Part shown: piece after piece, positions 47,857 to 56,864 of the stretch
How positions within the stretch are numbered: position 1 is the first letter of the stretch
Layout: each line of letters opens with the position of its first letter
Assembly (NCBI RefSeq): GCF_018613805.1
Contig: NZ_JAGGPL010000013.1
Location: 246,542-310,541 of the forward strand
Direction: 5' to 3'
Source: Arthrobacter sp. ISL-48
GTDB lineage: Bacteria; Actinomycetota; Actinomycetes; Actinomycetales; Micrococcaceae
DNA length: 64,000 bases
Notes under the pieces: model-generated
What the model was told of the DNA's origin: nothing
The model's input: only the letters and a program-made list of their open reading frames with translations
Database searches by the model: none
Position numbers and translations under genes: made by a program

Positions 47857-48204
47857 ATGGCCGTCAAACTCAACCGCAAGGCGCTGACGCACGCCCGCAA
47901 ACTCATCGAGGGAGGAAAAGTCGAAAGGGATGTCCGTGATGACTGGAGCGAACACTCGCCCTCCTCCGACGACGAAAATACTTTCATCGACAAGCACGGC
48001 TTCGCAGATTTCGCCGAATGGCATTTGGGCAGGGACGACGAAAAATCCGATGGCACCAAGGGCAGTGTGAGCTTCCCCTTCGGTGACTTCAAGAAAGTCC
48101 ACCGCTGCGCCGTCATCTCGCTCGAAGGCAGGGCGGCCCAGTACGGGCACGATGACATCCGCGACGCCGCAAAGAAACTGCTGGAGCTCATTGATTCGGA
48201 CTGA
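47857..48204 (+). CDS. Conserved hypothetical protein
   Basis: A 115-residue charged protein (LNRKALTHARKLIEGGKVER; DDWSEHSPSSDDENTFIDKH; FAEWHLGRDDEKSDGTKG; FPFGDFKKVHRCAVI; AAKKLLELIDSD). The same arrangement is widespread in actinobacteria and proteobacteria as a small protein of unknown function. It has no membrane segment or known motif. It lies convergent to the rhamnosidase gene with only 30 bases between them. Confidence 0.85.
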   Translation: MAVKLNRKALTHARKLIEGGKVERDVRDDWSEHSPSSDDENTFIDKHGFADFAEWHLGRDDEKSDGTKGSVSFPFGDFKKVHRCAVISLEGRAAQYGHDDIRDAAKKLLELIDSD

Positions 48205-48234
48205 GCCCGATGCCCCATTCTGGCCCGGGGCGCA

Positions 48235-50856
48235 CTAGTCCAGTACTACCGAAAACCGGTGACTTCCGGAACCTACCTCCCGGGGTTGCGCTCCCGGCAA
48301 GTCGACGACGGCTGATGTGCCTGTGGGTATGGTGGCGTCAACGACCAGCTGAGTGCCTCGGATTTTCCAGGCCACCTCAGCGGGTCCATATGGAGTCAGG
48401 TGCCGTACCCTGGCGTGCGTGAGCCCGCCGCCTGGGCGGGGCCGGACGCTGATTTTGCGGTATCCGGGAGCAGCGGGGGCAAGCCCGCCGATGGTGCGGT
48501 GCATCCAGTCCGCTACTGCTCCCAAGGCATAGTGGTTGAAGGAGGTCATCTCGCCGGGATTGACTGTTCCGTCAGGGCGCTGGCTGTCCCAGCGTTCCCA
48601 GATCGTCGTCGCACCCTCGATGACTGCGTACAGCCAGGACGGGCAGTCTTTTTCCAGAAGCAGGTCGTACGCAGTGTCAGCGTGACCGCCCATGGTCAGT
48701 GCATCGCTGATGGCCGGTGTGCCGGCGAATCCGGTAGCAATCCGGTTTCCTGCCTCGGCTACCAGTGCCGCCAGCCGGTCCGCGGCACGGCGTCTCTGGT
48801 TTTTCGTCGGCATGAGGTCAAATACCAGTGCGAGCGAGTAGGCCGTCTGCGCGTCGCTGGTCATCGTTCCGTCAGGGAGGATGTAATTGGCAGCGAACGC
48901 CTCCTTTACCTTATCGGCGAGCAGCGCGTAACGGTTCTCATCCTCGGTTTTTCCCAGTACGCCGGCCGTTAGGCTCAGGTGGCGCGCCGACCATGCGAAG
49001 TAGGCGGTGGCAACGAGGTACTTGTCCGTGCGGGCGTCAGCGGGGTCCTCGGGCGGCGCCGCGGGATCAAGCCAGTCGCCCAGCTGGAACCCCTTATCCC
49101 AGAGGTAGGTGTCGCCGGCGCGTTCGGCCATGAGGTCCACCCATGCCTTCGCGCTCGGGTACTGCACCGCGAGTACGCCCAGGTCATTGAACCGCTCATA
49201 TAACGTCCAAGGCGTGAGGACGGCGGCGTCGCCCCAAACAGCGCCAGGTACGCTGGCGTCCCATCCGCCCTGGACCTCCACCCACGGGATGTACCAGGGA
49301 ACAGTGCCGTCGGGATGCTGCTCCCCGGCTAGATCCTGAAGCCAGCCGGCAAGCATTCCGGAGCAGTCGTAGAGGTAGGACGCCGTGGGGGCGAAGACCT
49401 GGATGTCCCCGGTCCAGCCGAGGCGCTCATCGCGCTGTGGGCAGTCCGTGGGAATGCTGACGAAGTTGCCCCTCATGCTCCACAGCACATTCTCGTGCAG
49501 CCGGTTGAGGAGGGGGTCCGAGGATTCGAACCATCCGGTCCTCTCCATGTCGGTGTGGTAGACACGAGCCACGACGGATTCAAGATCGACGGCGCCGACG
49601 GCGCCGCTGACTTCGGCATATCTGAAGCCATGGATCGTGAAGCGTGGTTCCCACGTTGTTTCGGAGGCGTCTGCGATCGTGTACTCATCGGTGGCAGCGG
49701 CAAACCGGAGCGGCCTGATATACAGCTCGCCCTGCTGGAGGACCTCGGCGTGCCGGAGTGTCACGGTTTCACCTGCGTTGCCTTGGACGTTCACCCGCAG
49801 CCTGCCCACGAGGTTCTGACCGAAGTCGATCAGCGTCTTGCCCGACGACGACGTCCAGATCCTTTGCGGAGTCACCTCCTCAGTGCACCTGACGGGGGGA
49901 CCTGGAGGGGCCTGGAGGGTGGCTGCATCGCGGTCCATTATGCGGACTGCGGACCATCTCTCGTCGCTGTAGCCAGCTTGTGACCACCCAGTCTTTTCCA
50001 GGCGGGCATCGTAGCGTTCCCCGTCGTACAGGCTGGCCATGGTGATGGGGCCAAGGGATGCTTTCCATGTTTCGTCGGTGGCGATGGTCTCGCGCGTGCC
50101 GTTCCCGTAAGTGATTTCCAACTGCGCGATCAGTGCCAGCTTCTCGCCGTAGATGTTGCGGGTGCCGCCGTGATAGCCAATGCGTCCCCGGTACCAGCCA
50201 TCGGCCATCCAGGCGCCAACCACGTTTTCGCCATCATTGAGGAGGCCGGTGACGTCGTACGTTGAGTAGCGTAGTCGCTGGTTATAGCTGGTCCAGCCTG
50301 GGGCGAGGGCCTCGTCGCCGACGCGTGTGCCGTTGATTTCCATCTCGTACAGCCCATGTGCGGTGACATAGAGACGGGCTGACGCCACCGGTGAGCTCGC
50401 CTGGAAAGACTTACGCATCAGCGGCGGCGGCAGGTCGACGTCGTGATCTTCTTCCCAGTCAGGAGCGACCGCTTTTGCTATCCAGTCGTCAGGGTCCAGC
50501 AGTCCGGCTTCAAGGCTGAGAGGCTCGCTCCAGTCCGAGGATGTTCCATCTGTCCCCCACACCCTGATCTGCACTGTCCGGCGAGCCCTGGACTCAAGCA
50601 CCGGAAAAGGCCAAGGAACGAGCACCGATTCGGACGAATGGACCCGTGGGGAGATTCCCTCTCCCTCAATTCCGGAGACCCTGATTTCGTAGCTGTGCTG
50701 GACCCAGTCGCGTGGAGCCTGAGTTTGCCAGGACAGGCGCGGTTTCGCTTCACCGATTCCCATTGGAACGCGGTGATGTTCCACCCTGGGCCGCAGTACC
50801 CGGAGGCCGGAACTGTCGGTTGTGGCTGGTTCGGCGGCGGTGGCCTCAACGGTCAT
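48235..50856 (-). CDS. Alpha-L-rhamnosidase, GH78
   Basis: An 873-residue inverting glycosidase releasing terminal L-rhamnose. The order is an Ig-like N-terminal domain, the Bac_rhamnosid_N beta domain (YVTAHGLYEMEINGTRVGDE; GWTSYNQRLRYSTYDVT), then the (alpha/alpha)6 catalytic barrel with the acidic motif DCPQRDERLGWTGDIQ and the C-terminal acidic residue in GEMTSFNHYALGAVADW, and a final beta domain. No signal peptide is seen, so it acts in the cytoplasm on imported rhamnosides. The start is ATG 50856. No transporter or rhamnose pathway genes adjoin. Confidence 0.93.
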   Translation of the reverse strand: MTVEATAAEPATTDSSGLRVLRPRVEHHRVPMGIGEAKPRLSWQTQAPRDWVQHSYEIRVSGIEGEGISPRVHSSESVLVPWPFPVLESRARRTVQIRVWGTDGTSSDWSEPLSLEAGLLDPDDWIAKAVAPDWEEDHDVDLPPPLMRKSFQASSPVASARLYVTAHGLYEMEINGTRVGDEALAPGWTSYNQRLRYSTYDVTGLLNDGENVVGAWMADGWYRGRIGYHGGTRNIYGEKLALIAQLEITYGNGTRETIATDETWKASLGPITMASLYDGERYDARLEKTGWSQAGYSDERWSAVRIMDRDAATLQAPPGPPVRCTEEVTPQRIWTSSSGKTLIDFGQNLVGRLRVNVQGNAGETVTLRHAEVLQQGELYIRPLRFAAATDEYTIADASETTWEPRFTIHGFRYAEVSGAVGAVDLESVVARVYHTDMERTGWFESSDPLLNRLHENVLWSMRGNFVSIPTDCPQRDERLGWTGDIQVFAPTASYLYDCSGMLAGWLQDLAGEQHPDGTVPWYIPWVEVQGGWDASVPGAVWGDAAVLTPWTLYERFNDLGVLAVQYPSAKAWVDLMAERAGDTYLWDKGFQLGDWLDPAAPPEDPADARTDKYLVATAYFAWSARHLSLTAGVLGKTEDENRYALLADKVKEAFAANYILPDGTMTSDAQTAYSLALVFDLMPTKNQRRRAADRLAALVAEAGNRIATGFAGTPAISDALTMGGHADTAYDLLLEKDCPSWLYAVIEGATTIWERWDSQRPDGTVNPGEMTSFNHYALGAVADWMHRTIGGLAPAAPGYRKISVRPRPGGGLTHARVRHLTPYGPAEVAWKIRGTQLVVDATIPTGTSAVVDLPGAQPREVGSGSHRFSVVLD

Positions 50857-51095
50857 TGCTTGTCCTGTCCCTTGTTCGAGTTCGATGGCGGATGAATAAG
50901 CCGTCGCGGTTGGCCGGGACGCCTGAAACCCACGCGCATCTCGTAGGCGGGAGTCCGTACAAAGGGTCTTGCCACGCAGGACTAGGCTACCTGGACGCAT
51001 TCGGGGAGACGCGGACCACGGTCAGCAAAGCCGTCTACACTGAGTTCCTGGAGGACATAGACTCCCTCGGCCGCGTATAGCAGGAGGCGCCGTTT

Positions 51096-52352
51096 ATGGG
51101 CACGAATCCCCCGGGGCACCCCCTGATTCGTATGGGCGGCCGGGATCCCGCAGAGAAGCACCGGACAGCCACTCCGCTGGAGCTGTTCTTCGATCTGACT
51201 TTTGTGATTGCCTTCGGCGTAGCGGGCGGCCAGTTCGCCCACGAGATCGCTGAGGCCCACTTCGCGGCCGGCCTCCTAGGTTTTGGCTTCACCATGTTCT
51301 GCGTTATCTGGGCGTGGATCAACTTCAGCTGGTTCGCCAGCGCATACGACACCGATGACTGGATTTTCCGCATCGTCACCATGGTGCAGATGCTGGGCGT
51401 ACTGATCCTGGCCATGGGCATTGAGCCGTTGTTCGATTCCCTCGTGGAGGGCCATCATGTGGACAACGTGGGGATCGTTGCGGGCTACGTGATCATGCGG
51501 CTGGCGCTGGTATCCCAGTGGTTGCGGGCCGCCAGGCAGGACCCACAGAGGCGGCAGACCTGCCTCAACTTCGCTAAATACCTCGTGGTTGCGCAGCTCG
51601 GTTGGGTAATAGTGATGCTCGTTCCGGCGGACATCCCGACCACCTTCCTGATGACCGTCCCGCTGTTCGCGTTTGAGTGGGCCGCTCCTGCACTCGCCGA
51701 GCGGAAGATGAGGACCCCCTGGCACGCTCATCACATCGCTGAACGCTACGGCCTGCTCGCAATCATCGCTTTGGGTGAATGCCTTTTCGGGGTCATTGAG
51801 GCATTGCGTGCGGTTGTTGGCAACCACGGCTGGACCTTGGACGCTGCGGTGGTGGGCTTTGCCGGGACTGCCATTGCCTTCGGCATGTGGTGGACCTACT
51901 TCCTTCTCCCGGCGGCCCAAGCCCTGCATCTGCAGAGGAATCGTTCCTTTAAATTCGGCTACGGCCACATGCCCATTTTTGCTGCGATTGCCGCCACTGG
52001 AGCAGGCCTGCATGTCGCCGCCTACTTTATCGACCACGAAGCGCACATCAGTGCCGCCGTGGCCATAGCCAGCATCGCCGCTCCGGTGGCAGTTTTCAAG
52101 ATCACTCTGACATGGCTGCATAGCGCCATGCTGGGCCCGGACCGGATGATTGTTGGGGTGGCCGTTGTCGTGGTGCTTCTGCTCGGCCTCAGCGTCGGAC
52201 TGGCCGCCGCAGGGGTGGCCCTGCCCCTATGCATGCTGGTGATTTGCGCTGCCCTGACGGTATCAGTCATCATCGAAGAACACCCCCGGGCGAAGGCTGC
52301 CCACCGCAGGCGAATGGCGCTCGAGCGCCTGCGGCTGGCGGTTGCAGAGTGA
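51096..52352 (+). CDS. ltrA: Low temperature requirement A (LtrA) family membrane protein
   Basis: A 418-residue polytopic membrane protein with about 11 helices and the LtrA family N-terminal signature (TPLELFFDLTFVIAFG). It also shows HHIAERYGLLAIIALGECLF, with conserved charged residues within helices, and GMWWTYFLLPAA. The molecular function of LtrA is not known. ATG 51096 follows GGAGG at good spacing. It is divergent from the rhamnosidase gene, and the region downstream is decayed DNA. Confidence 0.9.
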   Translation: MGTNPPGHPLIRMGGRDPAEKHRTATPLELFFDLTFVIAFGVAGGQFAHEIAEAHFAAGLLGFGFTMFCVIWAWINFSWFASAYDTDDWIFRIVTMVQMLGVLILAMGIEPLFDSLVEGHHVDNVGIVAGYVIMRLALVSQWLRAARQDPQRRQTCLNFAKYLVVAQLGWVIVMLVPADIPTTFLMTVPLFAFEWAAPALAERKMRTPWHAHHIAERYGLLAIIALGECLFGVIEALRAVVGNHGWTLDAAVVGFAGTAIAFGMWWTYFLLPAAQALHLQRNRSFKFGYGHMPIFAAIAATGAGLHVAAYFIDHEAHISAAVAIASIAAPVAVFKITLTWLHSAMLGPDRMIVGVAVVVVLLLGLSVGLAAAGVALPLCMLVICAALTVSVIIEEHPRAKAAHRRRMALERLRLAVAE

Positions 52353-52566
52353 GTATGTCGGTCTGATAGGAGCCCATCAGGACGGTCCGAACTGTACCCA
52401 TCTGCGAACGTGCCGGACCTCATGACGGCTTGAATGGTACCCACCCGTGAGCGTTGACCCATCATTGCTGGGACCAACTGGACGAGTCCCACTGAACGAC
52501 TGGGTGGCGGACCCGGCCTGGCCGCCGATGGCATGAACATGGCGCCGTGTTGTGGTTCTCATTGAC

Positions 52567-53107
52567 TTAGAGCCGCGCATACTGCTCAGCGTTCTTATGC
52601 GCCCGTGACGCCCGCACATTGGCGATGTTCCCGCATGACGTTGAGTCGGACCAGATGACGCTGTTGTTCTTGGACCTGTCGTAGAACGGCACATAACGCC
52701 ATTCATTCAGACAGATCCTCGCAGGCTTCCTTCAATCTGCGCCTCGTAGAGAGCGCCGCAAACCAAAGCCAATACTTGCTTGTGGCCAGTACCACTTGGT
52801 TGCAACTTCACAGCTGATCCGTCCACGACAATCTCCGCGCGTCCGGAAATCGGAGAAAAAATAGCGTCCCGCTGCCCATTCCTCGATGTAAGGAAGGAGG
52901 CGAGGTCCCTTCGAGCGCGTCGGAGAGGTTCGAGGTCATCGGCACTCAAACTCGGACGTTCACCGGGGGCGTTTGGTCAGGCCGCCAGAACCATTCAGGG
53001 GCGTCGTTGGTGTTGTCCAGCAGGTCCGGACCCACACTTGTGCGGCCCGACGATGCCCTATTAACAAAGCCCTGAACAAGCGCGATGCCGCCAGGTGCCT
53101 CGGTCAA
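52567..53107 (-). pseudogene. Frameshifted CGNR zinc-finger (ABATE-type) gene
   Basis: Pieces of one protein lie in successive minus-strand frames. The N-terminus has GGIALVQGFVNRASSG and DLLDNTNDAPEWFWRP; the middle has PGERPSLSADDLEPLRRARR and VCGALYEAQIEGSL; the C-terminal finger has ICLNEWRYVPFYDRSKNNSV and SCGNIANVRASRAHKN, ending at TAA 52567. At least two frameshifts (near 52960-52980 and 52730) break it. In the finger, two of the usual cysteines are replaced (CLNEW for CxxxC; WSD for WC), so decay is advanced. A TTG at 53107 overlaps the end of the upstream remnant. Confidence 0.62.
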
Positions 53108-53400
53108 ATGATATCCGCGAAGACGTCAGCGATCAGATCTGCGAACTGGGAAGTAGCCGCCCAGCTTGAGCACCGTGAAGCCGCGAACAAGGTTCCAGAC
53201 CTCGCCCGCAAGTCGCTCCGGATTCTAGCAACGAAAAAGGTTTCGACAGTCCGCTCGCTGGGCGATGTCGACCGCCGGTCGGAGGCGTCGTTTAAAGCGC
53301 TGCCACCCTCCGCTCCAAGCGAACATCGTGGCCATCGCCTTGAACCGCTTTGACGTGTACCGCTCTCCCATCCGACAGTGCCGACTGAGAGCCGGCTTCA
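53108..53400 (-). pseudogene. Possible decayed TetR-type regulator, C-terminal part
   Basis: Minus-strand fragments in different frames read like the end of a TetR ligand-binding domain: RFKAMATMFAWSGGWQRF, AGEVWNLVRGFTVLKLGGY, and QFADLIADVFADII followed by TGA that overlaps the TTG of the CGNR remnant. No helix-turn-helix remains. The reading rests on style rather than a clear family motif, so confidence is low. Confidence 0.33.
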
Positions 53401-53405
53401 AGGTG

Positions 53406-53463
53406 CATTGACACTTTCAATGTGGCATAGGTAACATGGTTGCACATACAGTCACTACTGAAT
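53406..53463 (+). promoter_or_regulatory. Promoter and candidate operators of the sugar operon
   Basis: TTGACA (53408-53413), 18 bases, TAACAT (53432-53437) forms a good promoter. CATTGA-CACTT-TCAATG (53406-53422) is a perfect palindrome covering the -35. Downstream of the expected start point, GTCACTACTGAAT (53451-53463) matches 11 of 13 bases of one arm of the large palindrome at 63803-63834 beside ribB. Two regulators, or one plus a second input, may act here. Confidence 0.6.
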
Positions 53464-53474
53464 GGATATGCAAA

Positions 53475-54353
53475 ATGTTAACTGCAGACGCTTCCCAGGC
53501 CGCCGCCTGGCGATCCCTCCGCCAGGAAGTTCTGGACGGTGACCCCGCCACGCGCGCCGCAAAGCTGCACGAGCGCGCCCAGGCCACGCGCCGCTCCATC
53601 CTGAAAATGATTTCTGATGCCGGCCAGGGCCATATCGGCGGGGACTTCTCAGTCACGGACATCTTGACGGTGCTCTTTGATGCGGTGATGAATGTCGATC
53701 CGGAGGATCACCGCAAGGAAGACCGCGATCATTTCATCCTCAGCAAGGGCCACTGCGCGGGCGCCCTGTACTCGACTCTGGCCCACAGCGGTTTCTTCCC
53801 CGTATCGGAACTGGACACGTTCATGGCGCCCCTGTCCGCCCTGAACGGGCACCCGAACAGGGTGAAAGTTCCCGGGGTCGAGACCAACACCGGCCCGCTG
53901 GGTCACGGTCTCCCGGTTGCGGTCGGTACAGCAATCGGCGCGAAACTGCTGAAGAGCGGTTCGCGGGTCTTCGTTGTCACCGGCGACGGCGAAATGCAGG
54001 AAGGCAGCAACTGGGAAGCACTGATGTCGGCGTCCCACCAGAAGCTGGACAACCTGACTCTCATTGTTGACCGCAACCGTCTCCAGCAGGGCGCGAGGAC
54101 CGAAGAGACGAACGGGCTTGATCCGCTCGATGCCCGTCTTGCCGCTTTCGGCATGGAAGTGCGGATCGTTGACGGCCACAACTACAACGACCTCATTGAC
54201 GCCATGCGTCCCTCCACCACAGGCTCCCCCGTGGCTGTCATCGCCAATACCATCAAGGGCAAAGGCGTCTCGTTCATCGAGGACCGAGTCGAATGGCACC
54301 ACAAAGTACCGTCCAAAGAACAAACCCTTCAGGCTTTTCAGGAGCTGTCATGA
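53475..54353 (+). CDS. Transketolase, N-terminal (TPP-binding) subunit
   Basis: A 292-residue protein covering the first half of transketolase: GHIGGDFSVTDILTVLF, HFILSKGHCAGALY, the TPP/metal motif VTGDGEMQEGSNWEAL and VDRNRLQQG. It needs the next gene product for the pyrimidine-binding half, so the enzyme is an A2B2-type split transketolase. ATG 53475 was taken as the start; an in-frame ATG at 53436 lies in the promoter. The gene overlaps its partner by 4 bases. Split transketolases of this kind are typical of dedicated sugar catabolic operons rather than the pentose phosphate pathway. Confidence 0.87.
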   Translation: MLTADASQAAAWRSLRQEVLDGDPATRAAKLHERAQATRRSILKMISDAGQGHIGGDFSVTDILTVLFDAVMNVDPEDHRKEDRDHFILSKGHCAGALYSTLAHSGFFPVSELDTFMAPLSALNGHPNRVKVPGVETNTGPLGHGLPVAVGTAIGAKLLKSGSRVFVVTGDGEMQEGSNWEALMSASHQKLDNLTLIVDRNRLQQGARTEETNGLDPLDARLAAFGMEVRIVDGHNYNDLIDAMRPSTTGSPVAVIANTIKGKGVSFIEDRVEWHHKVPSKEQTLQAFQELS

Positions 54354-55318
54354 CGACAACTAGCGTGCTGAACGATGCACCCACGTTCGACAACCGCCAG
54401 GATTTTGCCGACGAGCTGATCGCGCTTGCCCGCACCAACGACAAAGTCGTTGCGGTGTGCAACGACTCGGTCGGTTCCAGCAACCTGACCAAATTCCGGG
54501 ATGAGTTCCCGGACCGTCTGATCAACGTCGGCATCGCCGAGCAGAACATGGTTGGCGTCGGTGCCGGGCTGGCCAACGCGGGCCTCATTCCGTTCGTCTG
54601 CGCGGCCGGGCCCTTCTTGACCGGCCGCTCGCTGGAACAGATCAAGGCGGACGTGGCGTACAGCCAGCACAACGTTATTCTGTGTGGCATGAGCCCGGGC
54701 ATGGCCTACGGCGAGCTTGGTCCGACCCACCACTCCGTGGAGGACTTCTCCTGGTTGCGTGCGCTGCCGGGCCTGGACATTGTTGTTCCCGCCGACGGAG
54801 CACAGACCCGCGCCGCGGTCCGCAATGCAGTGGCCGATCCGCGGCCCACGTACATCCGTGTTGGGCGGTTCAAGGTCCCGCACGTGTCCGAGGACAACGT
54901 CGGGCTCGAACGCGGAAAGTTCGTCGTCGCACGGGAAGGAAGCGACGTAACCATCATCGCCACCGGAACCGAAGTGTCCCGGGCCCTGTGGGCAGCCGCG
55001 TCGCTCGCCGCCGAGGGAGTCTCTGCCCGCGTCCTCAACGCCGCGTACCTGAGCCCGCTCGATGAAGATGCAATCAAGGACGCGGCCCGCCAGACCGGCG
55101 CCATCATCACGGCAGAGGAAGCCAACGTCGCCGGCGGCCTGGGCGCCGCGGTAGCAAGTGTTGTAGGCCAGCTGGAGGATGGAGCCCGCGTTCCGATGCG
55201 CATTCTGGGCCTGAACCATTTCGCGCCCACCGGCAGCACCGCATTCCTGCTGGACCACTTCGGCCTTACTGCAGACCACATTTCCGCCGCAGCGCGTGAG
55301 GTACTGCATCGTGACTAA
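54350..55318 (+). CDS. Transketolase, C-terminal (pyrimidine-binding) subunit
   Basis: A 322-residue second half of the split transketolase: the catalytic Glu region (LINVGIAEQNMVGVGAGLAN), GPFLTGRSLEQIKADVAYSQ, THHSVEDFSWLRALPGLDIV, and the C-terminal transketolase_C domain (VTIIATGTEVSRALWAAASL; AEEANVAGGLGAAVASVVG). It starts at ATG 54350 inside the stop of the first subunit, and the kinase gene starts 8 bases before its own stop. This tight coupling implies equal production of the two halves. The donor ketose phosphate is unknown. Confidence 0.87.
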   Translation: MTTTSVLNDAPTFDNRQDFADELIALARTNDKVVAVCNDSVGSSNLTKFRDEFPDRLINVGIAEQNMVGVGAGLANAGLIPFVCAAGPFLTGRSLEQIKADVAYSQHNVILCGMSPGMAYGELGPTHHSVEDFSWLRALPGLDIVVPADGAQTRAAVRNAVADPRPTYIRVGRFKVPHVSEDNVGLERGKFVVAREGSDVTIIATGTEVSRALWAAASLAAEGVSARVLNAAYLSPLDEDAIKDAARQTGAIITAEEANVAGGLGAAVASVVGQLEDGARVPMRILGLNHFAPTGSTAFLLDHFGLTADHISAAAREVLHRD

Positions 55319-56861
55319 CCTGGCCCCTGCCGTTGCCGAGACCGCCGTAGTTGTCGCGGTGGACCAAGGCACGAGTGCTACGAAGGCCCTGGTCATGGAC
55401 GGCTCGGGCGGGATCATCGCCCGGGCGCAGGTCAGTCTCACGCAGCAGCACCCCCGGCCGGGTTGGGTCGAGCAGGATCCCAACGTCATACGCGACAGCG
55501 TCCTTAAGGCGGTCTCAGACAGCCTCGAGGGCCTGGAAAACACGGTCTTGGGGCTTGGGGTGAGCACCCAGCGCGAGTCAGCGATGATCTGGGACCGTGA
55601 GACCGGACAGCCCTTGGGCCCGGTTCTGGGATGGCAGGACCGCCGCACCGCCGAACAGGCCAAAAACCTGATCGGCGACGGTGCAGGCGACCTGGTCCGC
55701 CAGTCGACCGGCCTGCCGATTGACCCGATGTTCTCAGCACTGAAAATCCAGTGGCTCCTGGATGCCGCGGACCCGGACCGACGCCTCAGCAAGGCGGGAA
55801 AAATCGCAGCCGGAACCGTCGATTCCTGGCTACTGAGCTGCCTAACGGGTCAACACAGGATCGAGGCGGGGAACGCAAGCCGCACTCAGCTCTTGAACCT
55901 TGATTCAGTGGACTGGGACCAGCAACTGCTCGATCTCTTCAATGTCCCGGCTCAGGTCCTGCCGACGATCGTGGCGTCCAACGCGGCGAGCTCTCCCGTG
56001 CTCGGGGGGCAGGCTAAGGGTTTCCGGGTCCACGCTGTCATGGGCGACTCACACTCGGCGCTGTACGCACACGGCGTCCGGGGCCCGGGCACGGTCAAGG
56101 CCACCTACGGTACGGGCAGCTCCGTGATGGGTCTGCTCCCGGATGAGGTGCGTCCGGCCGACATGGGCGGTCTGGTCCGGACGCTGGCCTGGCATGACGG
56201 AACCCCGCGTTACGCCTTCGAAGGGAACATCCTGGCCACAGGCGCCACCGCTGTTTGGCTGTCCCAGGTGCTCGACTGTGACGTCGCGCATCTGGACTCG
56301 CTGGCCCGGACGGTAGAGGACAGCGGCGGGGTCAACATTGTCCCGGCATTCGCAGGACTTGGTGCCCCGTGGTGGGACGAACGCGCAGAAGCCACTATCA
56401 GTGGATTCAACCTCGGAACGACCTCGGCCCACCTGGCCCGGGCCGCCTTCGAAGCAATTGCCCTCCAGATCGAAGATGTGCTGCGGGCGGCCGAGCAGGC
56501 CGTCTCGCCGCGGATCAGCTCTGTGCTGGCCGATGGCGGCCCGACATCCAACCCCTGGCTGATGCAGCTGCAGTCTGATCTGAGCCAGCGCACAGTACTG
56601 CGCAGCGCGGTCCCGGATCTTTCAGCACTGGGTGTGGCACACATGGCCGCGATCGAGACGGGCCTGTTCAGCCGGGAGGCCGCTGAAAGCCTCCCCCGGG
56701 ACAGGAACGAGATCGTTCCGGTAATGCCCGTCCAGGACGCGGACCGCAGAAGGTCAAGCTGGTCCCGTGCGGTGGCCAGGGCACGCTGGTCCCCTGAAGA
56801 CACTTTCCCCAGCACGCCGGGAACAATGCACGTCGCATTGGCCCCGGCAGTAACGGAGTGA
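55311..56861 (+). CDS. FGGY-family carbohydrate kinase
   Basis: A 516-residue sugar or polyol kinase of the xylulokinase/glycerol-kinase superfamily. It has the phosphate-binding loop VVAVDQGTSATKALVMDGSG, the substrate segment QRESAMIWDRETG followed by LGWQDRRT, the ATP loop KATYGTGSSVMG and the C-terminal adenosine motif LADGGPTSNPWLMQLQSD. The glycerol-kinase-like W-E-Q pattern (GWVEQDPNVI) is kept. GTG 55311 follows GAGGT by 8 bases and overlaps the transketolase stop. It presumably makes the ketose phosphate cleaved by the split transketolase. Confidence 0.9.
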   Translation: MTNLAPAVAETAVVVAVDQGTSATKALVMDGSGGIIARAQVSLTQQHPRPGWVEQDPNVIRDSVLKAVSDSLEGLENTVLGLGVSTQRESAMIWDRETGQPLGPVLGWQDRRTAEQAKNLIGDGAGDLVRQSTGLPIDPMFSALKIQWLLDAADPDRRLSKAGKIAAGTVDSWLLSCLTGQHRIEAGNASRTQLLNLDSVDWDQQLLDLFNVPAQVLPTIVASNAASSPVLGGQAKGFRVHAVMGDSHSALYAHGVRGPGTVKATYGTGSSVMGLLPDEVRPADMGGLVRTLAWHDGTPRYAFEGNILATGATAVWLSQVLDCDVAHLDSLARTVEDSGGVNIVPAFAGLGAPWWDERAEATISGFNLGTTSAHLARAAFEAIALQIEDVLRAAEQAVSPRISSVLADGGPTSNPWLMQLQSDLSQRTVLRSAVPDLSALGVAHMAAIETGLFSREAAESLPRDRNEIVPVMPVQDADRRRSSWSRAVARARWSPEDTFPSTPGTMHVALAPAVTE

Positions 56862-56864
56862 CTA

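Noticed and set aside
52973..53353. Plus-strand open frame of 126 codons
   Set aside because: Composition looks random, it has no ribosome site, and minus-strand fragments of a CGNR and a regulator gene explain the region better.
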